Source: Desulfobacteraceae bacterium UBA5616 | GTDB lineage: Bacteria > Desulfobacterota > Desulfobacteria > Desulfobacterales > UBA5616 | Direction: 5' to 3' | Assembly: GCA_002423615.1 (NCBI GenBank) | Contig: DIKO01000005.1 | Span: 1 to 40,996, forward strand | Length of the DNA stretch: 40,996 nucleotides | Shown here: piece after piece, positions 32,864 through 40,996 of the stretch | Layout: every line of letters begins with the position of its first letter | Position numbering within the stretch: position 1 is the stretch's first letter | Notes under the pieces: generated by a model | Seen by the model: only the letters and a program-made list of their open reading frames with translations | Databases searched by the model: none | What the model was told of the DNA's origin: nothing | Translations under genes and position numbers: made by a program

Positions 32864-33799
32864 ATGTTCAAGCGAATAGCCGAATTTTTTCAGAAAAAGC
32901 GGCCCTTTCCGCCCAAAAAAGTGATGGTTCTTGAAGGCGGCGGCATGCGGGGGGTTTTCCTCACCGGCGTTCTCCAGGGATTTACAGACAGGGCCTATTT
33001 CCCCTGGAAGCTGATTATCGGATCTTCGGCAGGGGCTCTGGCAGGCGCCGCTTATGCCGCCGGTCAGATTCATCTGGCCAGGGACGCCTTTTTCACCCTC
33101 CTCACCACAAAGGACTTTATCCGTTATTTTAACGTGCTGAATCCTGAAAAGCACATTCTCGACCTGGACTGGCTGGTCAATACGATTATCGGCGGGGATG
33201 ACCCCCTGGATGTTGAAAAGGTAAAAGCGTCCTGCCCCCTGATCATCACCGCAACCCATATTCCCGAGAACCGGCCCCTGGAAAGCGTATATTTGAATTC
33301 GAAAACCGATGATTTAAAGATCGCTTTGAAAGCCACCGCCGCTGTTCCCTTCCTCTACAGGGGATTTGTGAAATATAATAATTTCAATCTTCTGGACGGT
33401 GCCCTGCTGGACCCCCTGCCTTTTCACAAGGCTCTGGATATGGGCTTCGGGGAAGAGGAAATCCTGGTGGTGACCTCCAGAAACCGGGAATACCGAAAAC
33501 GGCAGGAGTCCTTCTGGGTGAAAACGCTCTATGAAAAATATTACAAGGATCCGAAATATCATTTTCTGATCGAGGCACTGGACAACCGGTACCTGAAATA
33601 CAACAAGGTGCTGGACGACCTTTACCTCAACCATCCCGGCATCTCGGTCATCGACCCTCCCCTGGATTATAAAATCGGCCGGCTGACCCAGGACCGTGAT
33701 CAACTCCTCGAAGGGTTTGAACTAGGTACCCTTACCGCCAGGGAATGGCTTTTTAACCCTGAAAATTGTTATAAAACCAGGCGGCGAATACCATTTTAA
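32864..33799 (+). CDS. patatin-like phospholipase
   Basis: This 311-residue lipid acyl hydrolase has the oxyanion loop GGGMRG (25-30), nucleophile S55 in GSSAG (53-57) and the catalytic Asp D178 in LLDGALLDP, where the usual DGG/A is DGA. It likely cleaves membrane phospholipids or lysophospholipids. There is no signal peptide; the first residues are basic and aromatic (FKRIAEFFQKK), which could bind membrane. Its TAA stop overlaps the stop codon of the convergent ilvA gene in the tetranucleotide TTAA. No strong ribosome site lies before the ATG. Confidence 0.82.
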   Translation: MFKRIAEFFQKKRPFPPKKVMVLEGGGMRGVFLTGVLQGFTDRAYFPWKLIIGSSAGALAGAAYAAGQIHLARDAFFTLLTTKDFIRYFNVLNPEKHILDLDWLVNTIIGGDDPLDVEKVKASCPLIITATHIPENRPLESVYLNSKTDDLKIALKATAAVPFLYRGFVKYNNFNLLDGALLDPLPFHKALDMGFGEEEILVVTSRNREYRKRQESFWVKTLYEKYYKDPKYHFLIEALDNRYLKYNKVLDDLYLNHPGISVIDPPLDYKIGRLTQDRDQLLEGFELGTLTAREWLFNPENCYKTRRRIPF

Positions 33800-35010
33800 C
33801 CCGGTTTCCGCAGACTGGGGAAATATCCCTCTTCCTCCAGGGCAGACAGCATTTCATGGATATGTTCCCTGTTCCGGGTCTCAACTTCCAAAAGAACCCG
33901 GCTTTCATAAAGGGGAAGACCCTTGTCATATCGTTCATGGGAGATTTGCAGCACATTGACGTTTAATTCCCCCAGAAGGGTCAGCAATTTCGCCAGAGCA
34001 CCCGGCCGATCCTCCAGGGACACACCGAAACGGCTGATGCGGCCGTTTTCCATCAGCCCGTGGCTGATGATCCTGCCCAGCACGGGGCTGTCTACGTTTC
34101 CCCCGCTGATCAGGAGCACCACCCTGCTGTTTTGCGGCACTTGAACGGCGCCGCTTATCATGGCGGCCAGAGAAACTGCACCGGCCCCCTCCGCCAGGAT
34201 TTTTTTCCTTTCCAGGAGTGTCAATACTGCCTCGGCAATGGGGTCTTCCTGAACCAGAACCACATCGTCCACATATTTTTTCAGGATCGCAAAAGGAATT
34301 TTGCCCGGGCGCTGAACGTTGATGCCGTCGGCAATGGACCGGTTCGATGATATCGCGCGGATCCTCCCCCTTTTCAGGGACTCGTGCACGGCCGGGCATG
34401 CTGCGGCCTGGACGCCGATGATTTTGATATCCGGCCGCACGGTTTTGGCCGCCATGGCAATTCCTGCAATAAGCCCCCCGCCCCCGACGGGCACCACGAT
34501 CATATCGACATTCCCCAGATCTTCGAGGATCTCCAGGCCGATGGTCCCCTGGCCGGCGATGACATCCGGATCGTCAAAGGGATGAATAAAGGTTCGCCCA
34601 TCCAGAGCCAGGTCCCTGGCTTTTTCAAGGCTCTCCGTGATGGTATCGCCGTATACGATCACTTCTCCGCCGTAATTCCGGGTGGCTTCCTGCTTTGATA
34701 TGGAGGCCCACCGGGGCATGATGATGACGGCGGGGATGCGGGCATGCCTGGCCGCCAGAGCAACGCCTTGGGCATGGTTGCCGGCGGAAGCGGCCACCAC
34801 TCCGGCCGGGCCTATGGATGCCGTATGGGAGAATATTTTATTCGCAGCACCCCTGATTTTAAAGGAACCCGTTTTTTGGAGGTTTTCCAGTTTGAGGTGA
34901 ATGCCGGCTCCGAATCTCCGGCTCAATGTGGGGGAATAAACCAGCGGGGTTTTAAACACAAAGGGTTTAATGACCTCCACAGCCCTCCGGATATGCGTCG
35001 CCGTGATCAT
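33796..35010 (-). CDS. ilvA: threonine ammonia-lyase with C-terminal ACT domain
   Basis: This 404-residue PLP enzyme has lysine K51 in TGSFKIRGA, a GGGGLIAG phosphate-binding loop and SAGNHAQG. It deaminates L-threonine to 2-oxobutanoate, feeding isoleucine or propionate. The last ~80 residues are ACT-like (GVSLEDRPGALAKLLTL), consistent with allosteric control; length and single ACT domain match the TdcB/IlvA1 group. The start ATG overlaps the TGA of the TatD gene (ATGA), so the two are translationally coupled. Confidence 0.88.
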   Translation of the reverse strand: MITATHIRRAVEVIKPFVFKTPLVYSPTLSRRFGAGIHLKLENLQKTGSFKIRGAANKIFSHTASIGPAGVVAASAGNHAQGVALAARHARIPAVIIMPRWASISKQEATRNYGGEVIVYGDTITESLEKARDLALDGRTFIHPFDDPDVIAGQGTIGLEILEDLGNVDMIVVPVGGGGLIAGIAMAAKTVRPDIKIIGVQAAACPAVHESLKRGRIRAISSNRSIADGINVQRPGKIPFAILKKYVDDVVLVQEDPIAEAVLTLLERKKILAEGAGAVSLAAMISGAVQVPQNSRVVLLISGGNVDSPVLGRIISHGLMENGRISRFGVSLEDRPGALAKLLTLLGELNVNVLQISHERYDKGLPLYESRVLLEVETRNREHIHEMLSALEEEGYFPSLRKPG

Positions 35011-35774
35011 CCGGGGTCCTCCTTCAGACCGTAAAATTTTCGTGAATTTTTCGTCGTGATGTGTGCGACTTCGGAAACGGGGAGTTTCTTGAGACGGGCC
35101 AGTTCATGAAGGGTTTCAACCAGGGTGGCGGGTTCGGAGGCTTTCCCGTTAAATTCCACCGGGGCGTCCGTTTCGATCAGGATGTTGGAAAGTGGCGCCC
35201 GGATCATCGCCTCACGGTGTTTATCGCTGTAAGCCAGGGCAGGGGTGGCTGAAATGAAATATCCGTCATCCAGGATTTTATCCAGCACCTCCATTGGGCC
35301 GCTGTACCAGTGAAACACGGCTTTGGGGATATGAGTTGCCGCCACCATGGCGTGGGTCCTTTCATAAGAATACCGGGAATGAACATTTACCGGCTTCCCA
35401 TATTTCTCTGCAAGGCCCAAAAGGGATTGAAACACCCTTTGCTGAAGCTCCTTTTTGACTTTCACCTTGTAGTCGAGACCCACTTCCCCTAAGGCGATCG
35501 CATTTTTAAGCTGTTCATCGAGAAACCCCAGATTTTTGTCGATGTCATCCTCCCTGATGTTCCAGGGGTGATATCCCAGGGCCGGATAAACCATGCCGGG
35601 AAATCGCCGGGCGAGCGTAAGGGTTTTCAGGTTGGACAAAAGATCCATACCAACGGCGACAATGCCCGAGATCCCGGCGGACCGGGCATTGTCAACGGCC
35701 GGTTCCACAGGACGGATCATATCCAGGTGAACATGGGCATCGATGAGCTCTAGGGTCATGTTCTCGTTTTTCAT
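35007..35774 (-). CDS. TatD-family metal-dependent hydrolase
   Basis: This 255-residue TIM-barrel metallohydrolase has DAHVHLD (12-18), GEVGLDY as the bridging Glu, NVHSRYS and FHWYSG for the His ligands, and IETDAPV for the catalytic Asp. TatD proteins act as DNases or related phosphoesterases. The ATG overlaps the TGA of the metallophosphoesterase gene. It is the middle gene of a three-gene operon coupled at both ends. Confidence 0.85.
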   Translation of the reverse strand: MKNENMTLELIDAHVHLDMIRPVEPAVDNARSAGISGIVAVGMDLLSNLKTLTLARRFPGMVYPALGYHPWNIREDDIDKNLGFLDEQLKNAIALGEVGLDYKVKVKKELQQRVFQSLLGLAEKYGKPVNVHSRYSYERTHAMVAATHIPKAVFHWYSGPMEVLDKILDDGYFISATPALAYSDKHREAMIRAPLSNILIETDAPVEFNGKASEPATLVETLHELARLKKLPVSEVAHITTKNSRKFYGLKEDPG

Positions 35775-36886
35775 GGTCTCATCAACTCGATCAGGGTGAT
35801 TTCAGGGGGGGATAAAATCCTCGCCGGAGGGCCCCAGGTTCCGGTCCCCCGGCTGACATAAAGCATGGATCCTTTATTCAGGTGATACAGTCCTTTTATC
35901 ATGGGAAATTCAAGAGAAACCAAAAAATTGAACGGCCATAACTGACCGTTGTGCGTGTGACCGGAGAGCTGAAGGTCAAAAAGCCCCAGCGTCTTTTCCG
36001 AAACCGTCGGCCGATGCTTGAGGTAGAGGGTGAAAAGATCGTTTTCGATGTTGTCCAGGGTGTCGCCGTCGTCCACCTTCCGGGCCCTGCCGCCGTCATC
36101 GATTCCCGCCACATTGACGGCGCAGCCAATGGTCCGGGCCTCGTGCCGGAGCACCTCAAACCCGGATTTTTCCATGAAATCGATGGCGTGATCCAGACCG
36201 GCGTAGTATTCATGGTTTCCCGTAATGGCGAATTTCCCCAGGGGCGGCGTAAATTTTCTGATTCTTTCGGCCAGTTGAATCAGGTTGTGCATGGATCCGT
36301 CCACAAGGTCCCCGGTACAGACCAGGATGTCCGGAGACTGGGCTTCGACCTGTTCCATGATGCGCTTGAGCGCGGCATCCCGGTTGATGACCCCCAGGTG
36401 AACGTCTGAAATCTGAACGATGCGAAGGGATTTAAGGTGGGCCGGAAGCTTGCGGGTCTTAATCACAAGGTGTTCCGCACGTAGGTTCACGGCCTCGAAA
36501 CAACCGTAGACCATGCCTAAGGCACAACCGGTCAGCAGCAACAGCACCGGAAGGGATCCATTGAAAACGGGAAAGCCAAAGGGCGAAAATGTGCGTATTC
36601 CCCAGGACAGAAGATCCAGCAGATAGAGCGCAAGACACCCGATAAAAGCCAGGAAGAGAAATCCCATCCATACATACCCGACAAAGGCAAAGCAACGGGC
36701 GGAAAAGTCGTGTCCCCTGTTTTCAAGGACGTGGATGAAAACAGGGGAAAAAATCATCAGCAATAGAAAGGCCGCCATCAGGGTAACCGGCCACCCTTTT
36801 TCCGGCAGCAGAACCCGGGTCCGGTGATAGAAAACCCAATGGATGCCGCTGTAAATCAAAAGGTATGTGAGAATGAATTTCCACAT
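35771..36886 (-). CDS. membrane-anchored metallophosphoesterase
   Basis: This 371-residue protein has an N-terminal membrane part with about four spans (up to residue ~135) followed by a calcineurin-like phosphoesterase with ISDVHLG, GDLVDG, GNHEYY and SGHTHNGQ, the ligands of the two-metal centre. It belongs with YkuE/YaeI-type enzymes, some of which cleave lipid-A or UDP-diacylglucosamine-like substrates; the substrate here is unknown. I start at the ATG at 36886; a TTG six bases earlier is possible. It is the first gene of the operon with TatD and IlvA, and it diverges from the response-regulator gene. Confidence 0.82.
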   Translation of the reverse strand: MWKFILTYLLIYSGIHWVFYHRTRVLLPEKGWPVTLMAAFLLLMIFSPVFIHVLENRGHDFSARCFAFVGYVWMGFLFLAFIGCLALYLLDLLSWGIRTFSPFGFPVFNGSLPVLLLLTGCALGMVYGCFEAVNLRAEHLVIKTRKLPAHLKSLRIVQISDVHLGVINRDAALKRIMEQVEAQSPDILVCTGDLVDGSMHNLIQLAERIRKFTPPLGKFAITGNHEYYAGLDHAIDFMEKSGFEVLRHEARTIGCAVNVAGIDDGGRARKVDDGDTLDNIENDLFTLYLKHRPTVSEKTLGLFDLQLSGHTHNGQLWPFNFLVSLEFPMIKGLYHLNKGSMLYVSRGTGTWGPPARILSPPEITLIELMRP

Positions 36887-36913
36887 GATCAAAACAAAGC
36901 AGGGTTATGAATT

Positions 36914-36942
36914 TTGACAAGTCCGGCGAAATCCGATAAACT
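36914..36942 (+). promoter_or_regulatory. sigma-70 promoter of the two-component genes
   Basis: TTGACA (36914-36919) and TAAACT (36937-36942) are 17 bases apart, with a transcript start expected near 36949, about 64 bases before the response-regulator ATG. A longer open frame from 36914 is thereby ruled out as coding at its beginning. Confidence 0.65.
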
Positions 36943-37012
36943 GAACAAAAATAAGATAATCTGTATATCACCGCGGGAACGGAATGAAAAGCAAAATCCC
37001 GAAAGAAAACCC

Positions 37013-37690
37013 ATGAGGATTCTTCTGGTTGAAGACGACATCAAGATTGCATCCTTTATTCTGAAAGGATTAAAGGCGGCCGGGTTCGCCGTTGACCACG
37101 CCGTGGACGGCGAACAGGGCCTTCACCTGGCATTGACGGAACCCTATGACGGGGCGGTCGTGGATCTCATGCTCCCCAAACTGGACGGCCTCTCTCTTAT
37201 CGAGCAGTTGCGAAGGGAACAGGTACGAACGCCGGTGATCATCCTCAGCGCAAAGGTTTCCATCGACGACAGGGTCAAGGGCCTGTATGCGGGAGGGGAT
37301 GATTATCTGACCAAGCCCTTTGCCTTTGCAGAGCTTCTGGCCAGGATCCAGGCACTGATCCGCCGGGCCGGGGGAGTGGCGGAGCCCAACCGGCTGACCA
37401 CCGGAGATCTCTCCATCGACCTTCAAACCCGAAAGGTTTTCCGAAAAGGCGTTTCCATCGACCTTCAGCCGAGAGAATTCGCCCTTCTGGAATACCTGAT
37501 GCGAAACCAGGGCAACGTTGTTTCAAAAACCATGATCATGGAGCACGTATGGGATTACAATTTCGACCCCCAAACCAACGTGGTGGAGGCGAGGGTATGC
37601 CGGCTGCGGGACAAAATCGACAAACCGTTTGAGGAAAAATTGATTCACACCATCCGCGGAGTGGGGTATGTTCTCAAGAAGGCGGATTAA
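37013..37690 (+). CDS. OmpR/PhoB-family response regulator (CusR-like)
   Basis: This 225-residue regulator has a complete receiver domain: acidic pair D8 D9, phosphoacceptor D51 (VVDLMLP), and the conserved KP of TKPFAFAE. A winged-helix OmpR-type DNA-binding domain follows (LQPREFALLEYLM to GVGYVLKK). The start is the ATG at 37013; the sequence upstream to 36914 is promoter. Its end overlaps the sensor-kinase start by 23 bases. The CusR-like grouping comes from neighbour and length, not from a known signal. Confidence 0.88.
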   Translation: MRILLVEDDIKIASFILKGLKAAGFAVDHAVDGEQGLHLALTEPYDGAVVDLMLPKLDGLSLIEQLRREQVRTPVIILSAKVSIDDRVKGLYAGGDDYLTKPFAFAELLARIQALIRRAGGVAEPNRLTTGDLSIDLQTRKVFRKGVSIDLQPREFALLEYLMRNQGNVVSKTMIMEHVWDYNFDPQTNVVEARVCRLRDKIDKPFEEKLIHTIRGVGYVLKKAD

Positions 37691-39116
37691 TTTTCATCAT
37701 ACGCTGGCCTTCCGTCTGACCCTGTGGTACGGGGGAATTTTTGCCTTGTCCCTGTGCGCGGCATTTGCCTTTTTTTACCTCTTTATTTCTTCTGTTTTAA
37801 AGGATGGCATTGACGAGGAATTGAGGAGCCGTCTGAGGAAGCTGGATTCCCTGTTACAGGTCAACGGTATCGAGGCCGTTCGACGGGTGGCCGTCGTGGA
37901 AGCCCAGGCAGGCGGGGAAAAACAAATATTTATCCGCCTGTTCTATCCCGATGGAACCACTTTTTCTTCTTCCAACATGTCATATTGGAACGATATTCCC
38001 ATCAGCCGGAATGCTGTTGACAGGATCATTGAAGGTGAAGTGCGGGTTTTCGACACCGTCACCATTTCCAACCGCAAACACCGGGTCAGAATACTTTACA
38101 GCGTTATTTCACCGGGAATCCTTCTCCAGCTGGGTCAGTCTCTGGAAGCCCGGGACCGGTTTTCCGAAGCGTTCCGGAAAATCTTTGCCCTGACCATGAC
38201 GGTACTCGGGCTTTTCGCCGGAATCACCGGATGGTTCATGGCCAAACGCGCCACCACCGGGGTTGAAGCAGTCACCCGAATGGCACGGGGCATCTCCGAA
38301 GGAGCGGCCCTCAACCAACGGGTTCCGGTCGACAACAGAGAGGATGAAATCGCCCGGTTGGCCGTTACCTTTAACCAAATGCTGGACCGTATTGAAACCC
38401 TGGTGAAAAATATAAAGGAAATGAGCGACAACATCGCCCACGATCTGAAAAGCCCCTTGACCCGGATCAGGGGCAGCGCGGAAATCACCCTGACCACCGG
38501 TAAAACCATGGATGAATATCAATTCATGGCCGCCGGGGTCATCGAGGAAAGCGACCGCCTGCTGGATATGATCAACACCATGCTGGCCATATCCAAAACC
38601 GAGGCCGGGGTGGAACTTATGGAAGGGGGTCCCGTCGACATCGGCGAACTTGTGGCCGATGCCTGCGATCTGTTCGAACCCATGGCCGAGGACAAGGGGG
38701 TTAAACTTTGGCTTAAAGAAAAAATCCCCTGCAAGGTTCGGGGCAATATCCCCATGATCCAGCGCATGATGGCGAACCTGATCGACAACGCCATAAAATA
38801 CACCCCTTTCGGCGGCAAGGTGGACCTTTTTGTAGCAGGATCGGAACAAGGAAACGTCATTATCCGTGTCGTCGATACGGGTATCGGCATCTCTGAAAAA
38901 GACCTTCCCCATATTTTCGAACGTTTTTTCAGGTGCGATCCCAGTCGAAATCAGATGGGCACAGGCCTGGGATTGAGCCTGGCCAGGGCGGTGGCCAGAG
39001 CCCACGGAGGGGACATTCAGGTGGAGAGCTCCGCCGGAGCCGGCAGCAGTTTCAGCGTCATTCTTCCGGAAGCAAAGGATGACCAAATGGTAATGTTGGG
39101 GTCATCTTGCGGTTAA
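37668..39116 (+). CDS. sensor histidine kinase (CusS-like)
   Basis: This 482-residue kinase has two membrane spans (about 20-42 and 172-190) around a periplasmic sensor of about 125 residues. A HAMP region follows, then phospho-acceptor H258 in IAHDLKSPLTR, and an ATPase with NLIDNAIKY, DTGIGI and GTGLGLSLA. It partners the upstream response regulator. The signal is not evident; the next gene, an HtrA-type protease, hints at an envelope-stress circuit, but that is inference. Confidence 0.87.
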   Translation: MFSRRRINFHHTLAFRLTLWYGGIFALSLCAAFAFFYLFISSVLKDGIDEELRSRLRKLDSLLQVNGIEAVRRVAVVEAQAGGEKQIFIRLFYPDGTTFSSSNMSYWNDIPISRNAVDRIIEGEVRVFDTVTISNRKHRVRILYSVISPGILLQLGQSLEARDRFSEAFRKIFALTMTVLGLFAGITGWFMAKRATTGVEAVTRMARGISEGAALNQRVPVDNREDEIARLAVTFNQMLDRIETLVKNIKEMSDNIAHDLKSPLTRIRGSAEITLTTGKTMDEYQFMAAGVIEESDRLLDMINTMLAISKTEAGVELMEGGPVDIGELVADACDLFEPMAEDKGVKLWLKEKIPCKVRGNIPMIQRMMANLIDNAIKYTPFGGKVDLFVAGSEQGNVIIRVVDTGIGISEKDLPHIFERFFRCDPSRNQMGTGLGLSLARAVARAHGGDIQVESSAGAGSSFSVILPEAKDDQMVMLGSSCG

Positions 39117-39139
39117 CTTCCTGTATTATATTGATGCGA

Positions 39140-39157
39140 AAAGGCGAAGCCGCCTTT
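39140..39157 (+). terminator. short hairpin after the sensor-kinase gene
   Basis: AAAGGCG-AAGC-CGCCTTT (39140-39157) forms a seven-base-pair stem with a four-base loop, 24 bases past the kinase stop codon. It could end the two-component transcript ahead of the protease gene, but the U-tract is only the TTT of the right arm. Confidence 0.45.
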
Positions 39158-39199
39158 GCTGGATGAATTCACGTTTCACTTTAACAGGAGGATATGAAC

Positions 39200-40642
39200 A
39201 TGAAAACCATCAAAAGAACAACAGGTTTATTGGCCTTTTTGCTGATCGTCGGATTCCTGATCTCTAAGACGAACGGAGATGCAGCGGCGGCTCTTTCGGA
39301 TGAAACCCTGATGGTCCCGGTCAATTTCAGCGAACTGGCGGAAATGGCCAAACCTTCCGTCGTCAACATTCGAACGGAAAAAATCGTTAAGGGCGGAGAC
39401 CGGGTTTTCCGGCATTTTTTTAACTCTCCGTTTGGTCAGCAAGGACCTCCGGATGATTTTTTCGCCCCTTTTTTTGACAACCTGCCCACCCCGGATTACA
39501 AACAGAGAAGCCTGGGTTCGGGATTTATCTTTGACAGGAACGGATTCATCGTGACCAACAATCATGTGGTTGAAAATGCGGACCAGATCAAGGTCAAGCT
39601 TTTCGACGATTCCGAATACGATGCCGTAGTGGTGGGGCGGGATCCTAAAACCGATCTGGCGCTGATTAAAATCGATGCGCGGAAAAGCCTTACACCCCTG
39701 AAACTGGGCAATTCGGACAAACTCAAGGTAGGCTCCTGGGTAACGGCTATCGGAAGCCCGTTCGGGCTGGAACAAACCGTGACCGCGGGCATTGTCAGCG
39801 CCAAGGGGCGCACCATCGGTTCCGGCCCCTATGACGATTTCATTCAGACCGACGCCTCCATCAACCCGGGGAACAGCGGCGGCCCCCTGATCAATATGAG
39901 AGGAGAGGTCGTCGGCATTAACACCGCCATCGTCGCAGGCGCCCAGGGAATCGGATTTGCCATTCCCATCAATTTGGCCAAGGGCATTATCGATCAGTTG
40001 AAGGAAAGCGGTGAAGTATCCCGCGGATGGCTGGGTATCGGCATTCAGGATCTTACCCCGGAGCTGGCCAAATATTACGGGATAGCCGATTCCAGGGGCG
40101 TTATCGTCACACAGGTCGGCAAAGGCGATCCTGCCGACAAGGCCGGTATCCGAACCAATGACATTATATTAAGCATCAACGGAAAGCCGGTGACTACTTC
40201 CCGGGATTTATCCATGCGCATCGCCAATACCCCGGTAGGTGAAAAGGTTTCCATCCAACTGATCCGGAATGGGGAGAAAAAAACCGTTGAGGTCAAACTG
40301 GCCAAAAAAACGGACGAGCCGGAAATGGCGGCGCGACAGGAGGATAACGGTGTTGAGGACCATTTCGGTGCGAAATTAACGGCCCTTACACCTGAAAATG
40401 CGAGAAATTTCGGGTTTCCTGAAAATGAATGGGGCATCCTGATCGTAGACCTGCAAATGGGGAGCAATGGAGACAAAGCCGGTCTGGAACGAGGTGATCT
40501 GATCAAGGAAGTCAACCACACGCCGGTCAAGACCCTGGCGGATTTCGACCGGCTGGTGGGGGCCGTACCAGCCGGGAGAAATATCCAACTTCTCATCAGG
40601 CGGGGCAATTTCGGTTATTATGTCCTGAATATCATAAAATAG
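39200..40642 (+). CDS. degP: DegP/HtrA-type periplasmic serine protease
   Basis: This 480-residue protein has a signal peptide (MKTIKRTTGLLAFLLIVGFLIS), a trypsin-like domain with catalytic H122 (NNHVVEN), D152 (KTDLALIK) and S226 (GNSGGP), and two PDZ domains, the first near residue 255-345 and the second from about 380. It degrades or refolds misfolded envelope proteins. I choose the ATG at 39200 because AGGAGG (39186-39191) is eight bases upstream; the ATG at 39194 would be only two bases away. It follows the two-component genes. Confidence 0.92.
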   Translation: MKTIKRTTGLLAFLLIVGFLISKTNGDAAAALSDETLMVPVNFSELAEMAKPSVVNIRTEKIVKGGDRVFRHFFNSPFGQQGPPDDFFAPFFDNLPTPDYKQRSLGSGFIFDRNGFIVTNNHVVENADQIKVKLFDDSEYDAVVVGRDPKTDLALIKIDARKSLTPLKLGNSDKLKVGSWVTAIGSPFGLEQTVTAGIVSAKGRTIGSGPYDDFIQTDASINPGNSGGPLINMRGEVVGINTAIVAGAQGIGFAIPINLAKGIIDQLKESGEVSRGWLGIGIQDLTPELAKYYGIADSRGVIVTQVGKGDPADKAGIRTNDIILSINGKPVTTSRDLSMRIANTPVGEKVSIQLIRNGEKKTVEVKLAKKTDEPEMAARQEDNGVEDHFGAKLTALTPENARNFGFPENEWGILIVDLQMGSNGDKAGLERGDLIKEVNHTPVKTLADFDRLVGAVPAGRNIQLLIRRGNFGYYVLNIIK

Positions 40643-40698
40643 AGCCGGCCCGGTACCCCTCGAAACCGGGTTGACCGCGAGAAGACAACTGACTTGAG

Positions 40699-40748
40699 GA
40701 AGCCCATTATCCCGATGACGTCGGCAAGGTGTTGGGATGATGGGCTTC
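40699..40748. terminator. bidirectional hairpin between the protease and cytochrome genes
   Basis: GAAGCCCATTATCCC (40699-40713) and GGGATGATGGGCTTC (40734-40748) form a 15-base-pair stem with one T-G pair and a 20-base loop. It overlaps the stop codon of the minus-strand cytochrome gene and sits about 57 bases past the HtrA gene, so it can serve both convergent genes. Neither side has a long T-run. Confidence 0.5.
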
Positions 40749-40996
40749 GTCTTCCATATCGACCCTGTGACATACTCTGCAGTTCCCGCCCGAACCTATG
40801 GATAACCGGGTTTTCTGATATTGGAGGGGTTGAAGATTGTCCCGGTCCCTGCCGTAGGGATTGTCCGCCGGATAAACCGCATGGGTGCTGCCGTGACAGG
40901 CCTGACACCTGATCGCGTCGATTTCATCGTGCCGCATGCGGTAAAGGTTCTTTATCCCCGTTGTCCAGGTGTTAAACCCAAAACAAGCGTAATTAA
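40707..40996 (-). CDS. C-terminal part of a multihaem c-type cytochrome (truncated by window end)
   Basis: The reading frame is open to the right edge of the window, so only about 95 C-terminal residues are present. It contains two haem-binding CxxCH motifs (CQACHGSTH and CRVCHRVD), with further His residues available as distal ligands. Multihaem cytochromes with this spacing are exported and shuttle electrons in sulfate- or metal-reducing anaerobes. The 5' end, signal peptide and haem count lie outside the window. The frame ends with TAA at 40707-40709 within a hairpin. Confidence 0.75.
   Translation of the reverse strand, partial: NYACFGFNTWTTGIKNLYRMRHDEIDAIRCQACHGSTHAVYPADNPYGRDRDNLQPLQYQKTRLSIGSGGNCRVCHRVDMEDEAHHPNTLPTSSG

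Noticed and set aside
38109..39086. Minus-strand frame of 325 codons opposite the sensor kinase
   Set aside because: Opposite a fully supported kinase with all catalytic motifs; the product is compositionally odd and without domains.
1..40996. CRISPR array, tRNA or rRNA genes
   Set aside because: No regularly spaced direct repeats, tRNA cloverleaf ends or rRNA-like stretches were seen by eye.

Overview
The window looks like a chromosome segment of an anaerobic Desulfobacterota (deltaproteobacterial) organism, probably a sulfate reducer or a relative. This is inferred from gene content only: an anaerobe-type orange-protein (ORP) gene cluster with two MinD/ferredoxin ATPases and three COG1433 proteins, tandem DUF2889 proteins, a DUF169-dephospho-CoA kinase fusion, a CcdA/thioredoxin pair, an MMPL/RND exporter, an ORF with CxxCH haem motifs, and cobalamin adenosylation. 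Most of the window has moderately GC-rich coding sequence. The first 5.8 kb is clearly AT-rich and looks acquired.

Region 1 (1-5.9 kb) is an AT-rich island with four genes on the + strand: a D12-class adenine methyltransferase, a 211-residue HIT-fold protein, a small membrane protein, and an 883-residue protein that joins PEP-synthase-like ATP-grasp and phosphohistidine-swivel regions to a MazG-type NTP-pyrophosphatase domain. The last two genes overlap. I recognise no described system with this gene set. It is the best candidate here for an undescribed defence or nucleotide-metabolism module. Degenerate palindromic direct repeats lie at both edges (14-59 and 5891-5932).

Region 2 (5.94-9.65 kb) is a compact ORP-type operon. 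It has a canonical sigma-54 -24/-12 element, two TTGCA-N4-TGCAA palindromes about 130-160 bp upstream of the predicted start site, and a strong terminator. No enhancer-binding regulator is next to it; the island occupies the upstream side where a regulator might have been.

Region 3 (9.8-14.7 kb) is a crotonase-family gene overlapping a CbbQ/NorQ-type AAA+ ATPase, followed by a very long CbbO/NorD-type VWA protein. A convergent leucine-rich-repeat gene follows.

Region 4 (15.8-23.5 kb, - strand) holds a truncated Hsp20 remnant, a PHP phosphoesterase, two DUF2889 proteins, DUF169-CoaE and cob(I)alamin adenosyltransferase in one run, then an RND exporter and a CcdA/thioredoxin-like pair.

Region 5 (23.9-32.7 kb) is a mixed housekeeping stretch: DmeF-like cation efflux, a YcaO protein with an unusual N-terminus plus a methyltransferase, GNAT, a zinc-ribbon PilZ protein, EcsC, an omega-amidase-like nitrilase, and a Lon-family protease.

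Region 6 (32.8-41 kb) holds a patatin-like lipase convergent with a translationally coupled ilvA / TatD / metallophosphoesterase operon, then a divergent CusRS-like two-component system, a DegP/HtrA protease and, at the right edge, the 3' end of a probable multihaem cytochrome c gene.
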